DNA of 13,617 bases from JBDTMC01 sp039934475 (GTDB lineage Bacteria > Acidobacteriota > Terriglobia > Bryobacterales > Bryobacteraceae). Made by a program: the position numbers and the translations under genes. Below, piece by piece: positions 12,807 through 13,617 of the stretch. Below the pieces are notes generated by a model that saw nothing but the letters and a program-made list of their open reading frames with translations, did not search any database and was not told the origin of the DNA. How positions within the stretch are numbered: the stretch's first letter is position 1; each line of letters begins with the position of its first letter. The stretch is from contig JBDTMC010000183.1 in the NCBI GenBank assembly GCA_039934475.1, positions 1 to 13,617 of the forward strand. The letters are read 5' to 3'.

Positions 12807-13617
12807 CAAAAGACCCTCATCGTGGATGTCGCCGGCGCATGACCACAGCGACGTTCAATCCAGGCATTGCGCCGAAACTCGCCCGGTGTCATTTCAAGAC
12901 GTCGTCGAAAGACGCTGGTCATGTGAGACTGGCTCGAAAACCCGCAGGACATAGCGACGTCAATTATACTGGAACCCGCTTGTCTAAGGCGCTCCTGAGC
13001 TCGCCTCAAACGGAGATCCAACACGTACTGATGTGGAGTCAAGCCGGTCGCCGCCCGGAACATCCGAAGGAAGTGCGCGCGGCTATAGCCGCTTTCTTCG
13101 GCCAGGCTCTCAAGGCTCAGGTCCGTTCCGAGGTTCGCATCGATCTTCTCGCGTACGCGACTTAATATGCGCGGAACAAGAGCAGTTGGCCGGGACCTTG
13201 GCATTCGGATTGGACGGAGATCAAGCAGTAGATATCTGGTAACGAGCGCGTGCGCGAGCGAATCGACGTAGAGCCGTCCGAAGGGTTGTTCCGCCTCGAG
13301 TTCATCCACGAGCATTCCCAAAATGCGCTGTATCGACGTTTCTTTTAACCCCGGACGGAATTGCGGTTCGACGGCGACGCAATTAAGCTCATCGCTTACG
13401 CTACGGATGAACTCATCCTGGATGGCGCAATGGGTTAGCTCAGCCGGCGTGTGGAACCGAAGATCCGGCACTGGGCCCAACGGCGTGATCATGAGCGCCC
13501 GCGAACGAGTTACGGTCGCGACGAACTCGCCGGAAATGCCGCGGTATTCAAAACGACAAGGAGAACTCGGAAACATCGAAATGACTTGCCTGTCGATGGA
13601 CGCAGCGGTCCGCTCTC
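12806..13617 (-). CDS. AraC-family transcriptional regulator, probably 5'-truncated by the window edge
   Basis: A DNA-binding regulator. Its C-terminal AraC/XylS domain has two helix-turn-helix motifs, numbered from the internal ATG at 13576: LSLESLAEESGYSRAHFLRMF (153-173) and IIDVAMSCGFSSQSHMTSVF (204-223), followed by the typical TPGEFRR. The part before residue 130 is the remains of a cupin-like sensing domain whose ligand cannot be read. The frame stays open from 13576 to the right edge, and the preceding residues read like continuing protein. No good Shine-Dalgarno site precedes ATG 13576, so I extend the gene to the edge; if 13576 is the true start the protein has 256 residues. The stop shares a base with the start of the MOSC fusion gene (TGATG), so the two are co-translated. 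It probably controls that operon in response to the fusion enzyme's substrate. Confidence 0.85.
   Translation of the reverse strand, partial: ERTAASIDRQVISMFPSSPCRFEYRGISGEFVATVTRSRALMITPLGPVPDLRFHTPAELTHCAIQDEFIRSVSDELNCVAVEPQFRPGLKETSIQRILGMLVDELEAEQPFGRLYVDSLAHALVTRYLLLDLRPIRMPRSRPTALVPRILSRVREKIDANLGTDLSLESLAEESGYSRAHFLRMFRAATGLTPHQYVLDLRLRRAQERLRQAGSSIIDVAMSCGFSSQSHMTSVFRRRLEMTPGEFRRNAWIERRCGHAPATSTMRVF
12814..12818 (-). promoter_or_regulatory. Ribosome-binding site of the MOSC fusion gene
   Basis: GAGGG on the - strand lies 7 nt before ATG 12806 and inside the end of the AraC coding region. The spacing favours ATG 12806 over the adjacent TTG 12809, which would be only 4 nt away. Confidence 0.6.

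Overview
The window is a chromosomal stretch from a high-GC bacterium that makes diaminopimelate (DAP). The strong preference for C-ending codons, the archaeal/fungal-style Asd, the secreted hydrolases and the general gene style suggest an acidobacterium (Terriglobia/Bryobacterales-like). That assignment is inference from gene style, not from a marker gene. I see no insertion sequence, phage gene, CRISPR array or integrase.

Left part (1-6323): a lysine/DAP biosynthesis operon behind a lysine riboswitch. A candidate promoter (60-89) is followed by a well-preserved L-box aptamer (94-289), with an 11-bp P1, the AGAGGTGC, GAAAGGGG, CTGTCA and TGGAG-GCTATC signatures, and a 6-bp L2-L3 kissing pair. 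The genes are a DapE-like M20 deacylase, asd, lysC, dapB, dapA and dapD, all on + with gaps of 1-10 nt or overlaps. Together they cover aspartyl phosphate to N-succinyl-2-amino-6-ketopimelate plus the desuccinylation step. asd and lysC supply and use aspartate semialdehyde, dapA and dapB make tetrahydrodipicolinate, dapD succinylates it, and the DapE-like enzyme removes succinate later. The aminotransferase (dapC/argD), dapF and lysA are not here.

Middle (6326-9898): three further + strand genes joined to dapD without any promoter-sized gap. They are an exported-looking carbon-nitrogen (nitrilase-superfamily) hydrolase with an extra N-terminal beta-rich domain, an exported alpha/beta hydrolase of the Abhydrolase_10 type, and a membrane isoprenylcysteine-methyltransferase-like protein. 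The physical linkage suggests they sit on the same riboswitch-controlled transcript, which is the most unusual aspect of the window.

Right part (9895-13617): after a candidate sigma-70 promoter comes a membrane-anchored M23 peptidase with a coiled coil, then a complete tRNA-Lys(UUU) with encoded CCA. Convergent to these, on the - strand, is a two-gene unit: an AraC-family regulator whose 5' end probably lies beyond the right edge, translationally coupled (TGATG) to a MOSC/3-alpha/ferredoxin-reductase/2Fe-2S fusion. The fusion looks like a self-contained NAD(P)H-driven molybdenum-dependent reductase.
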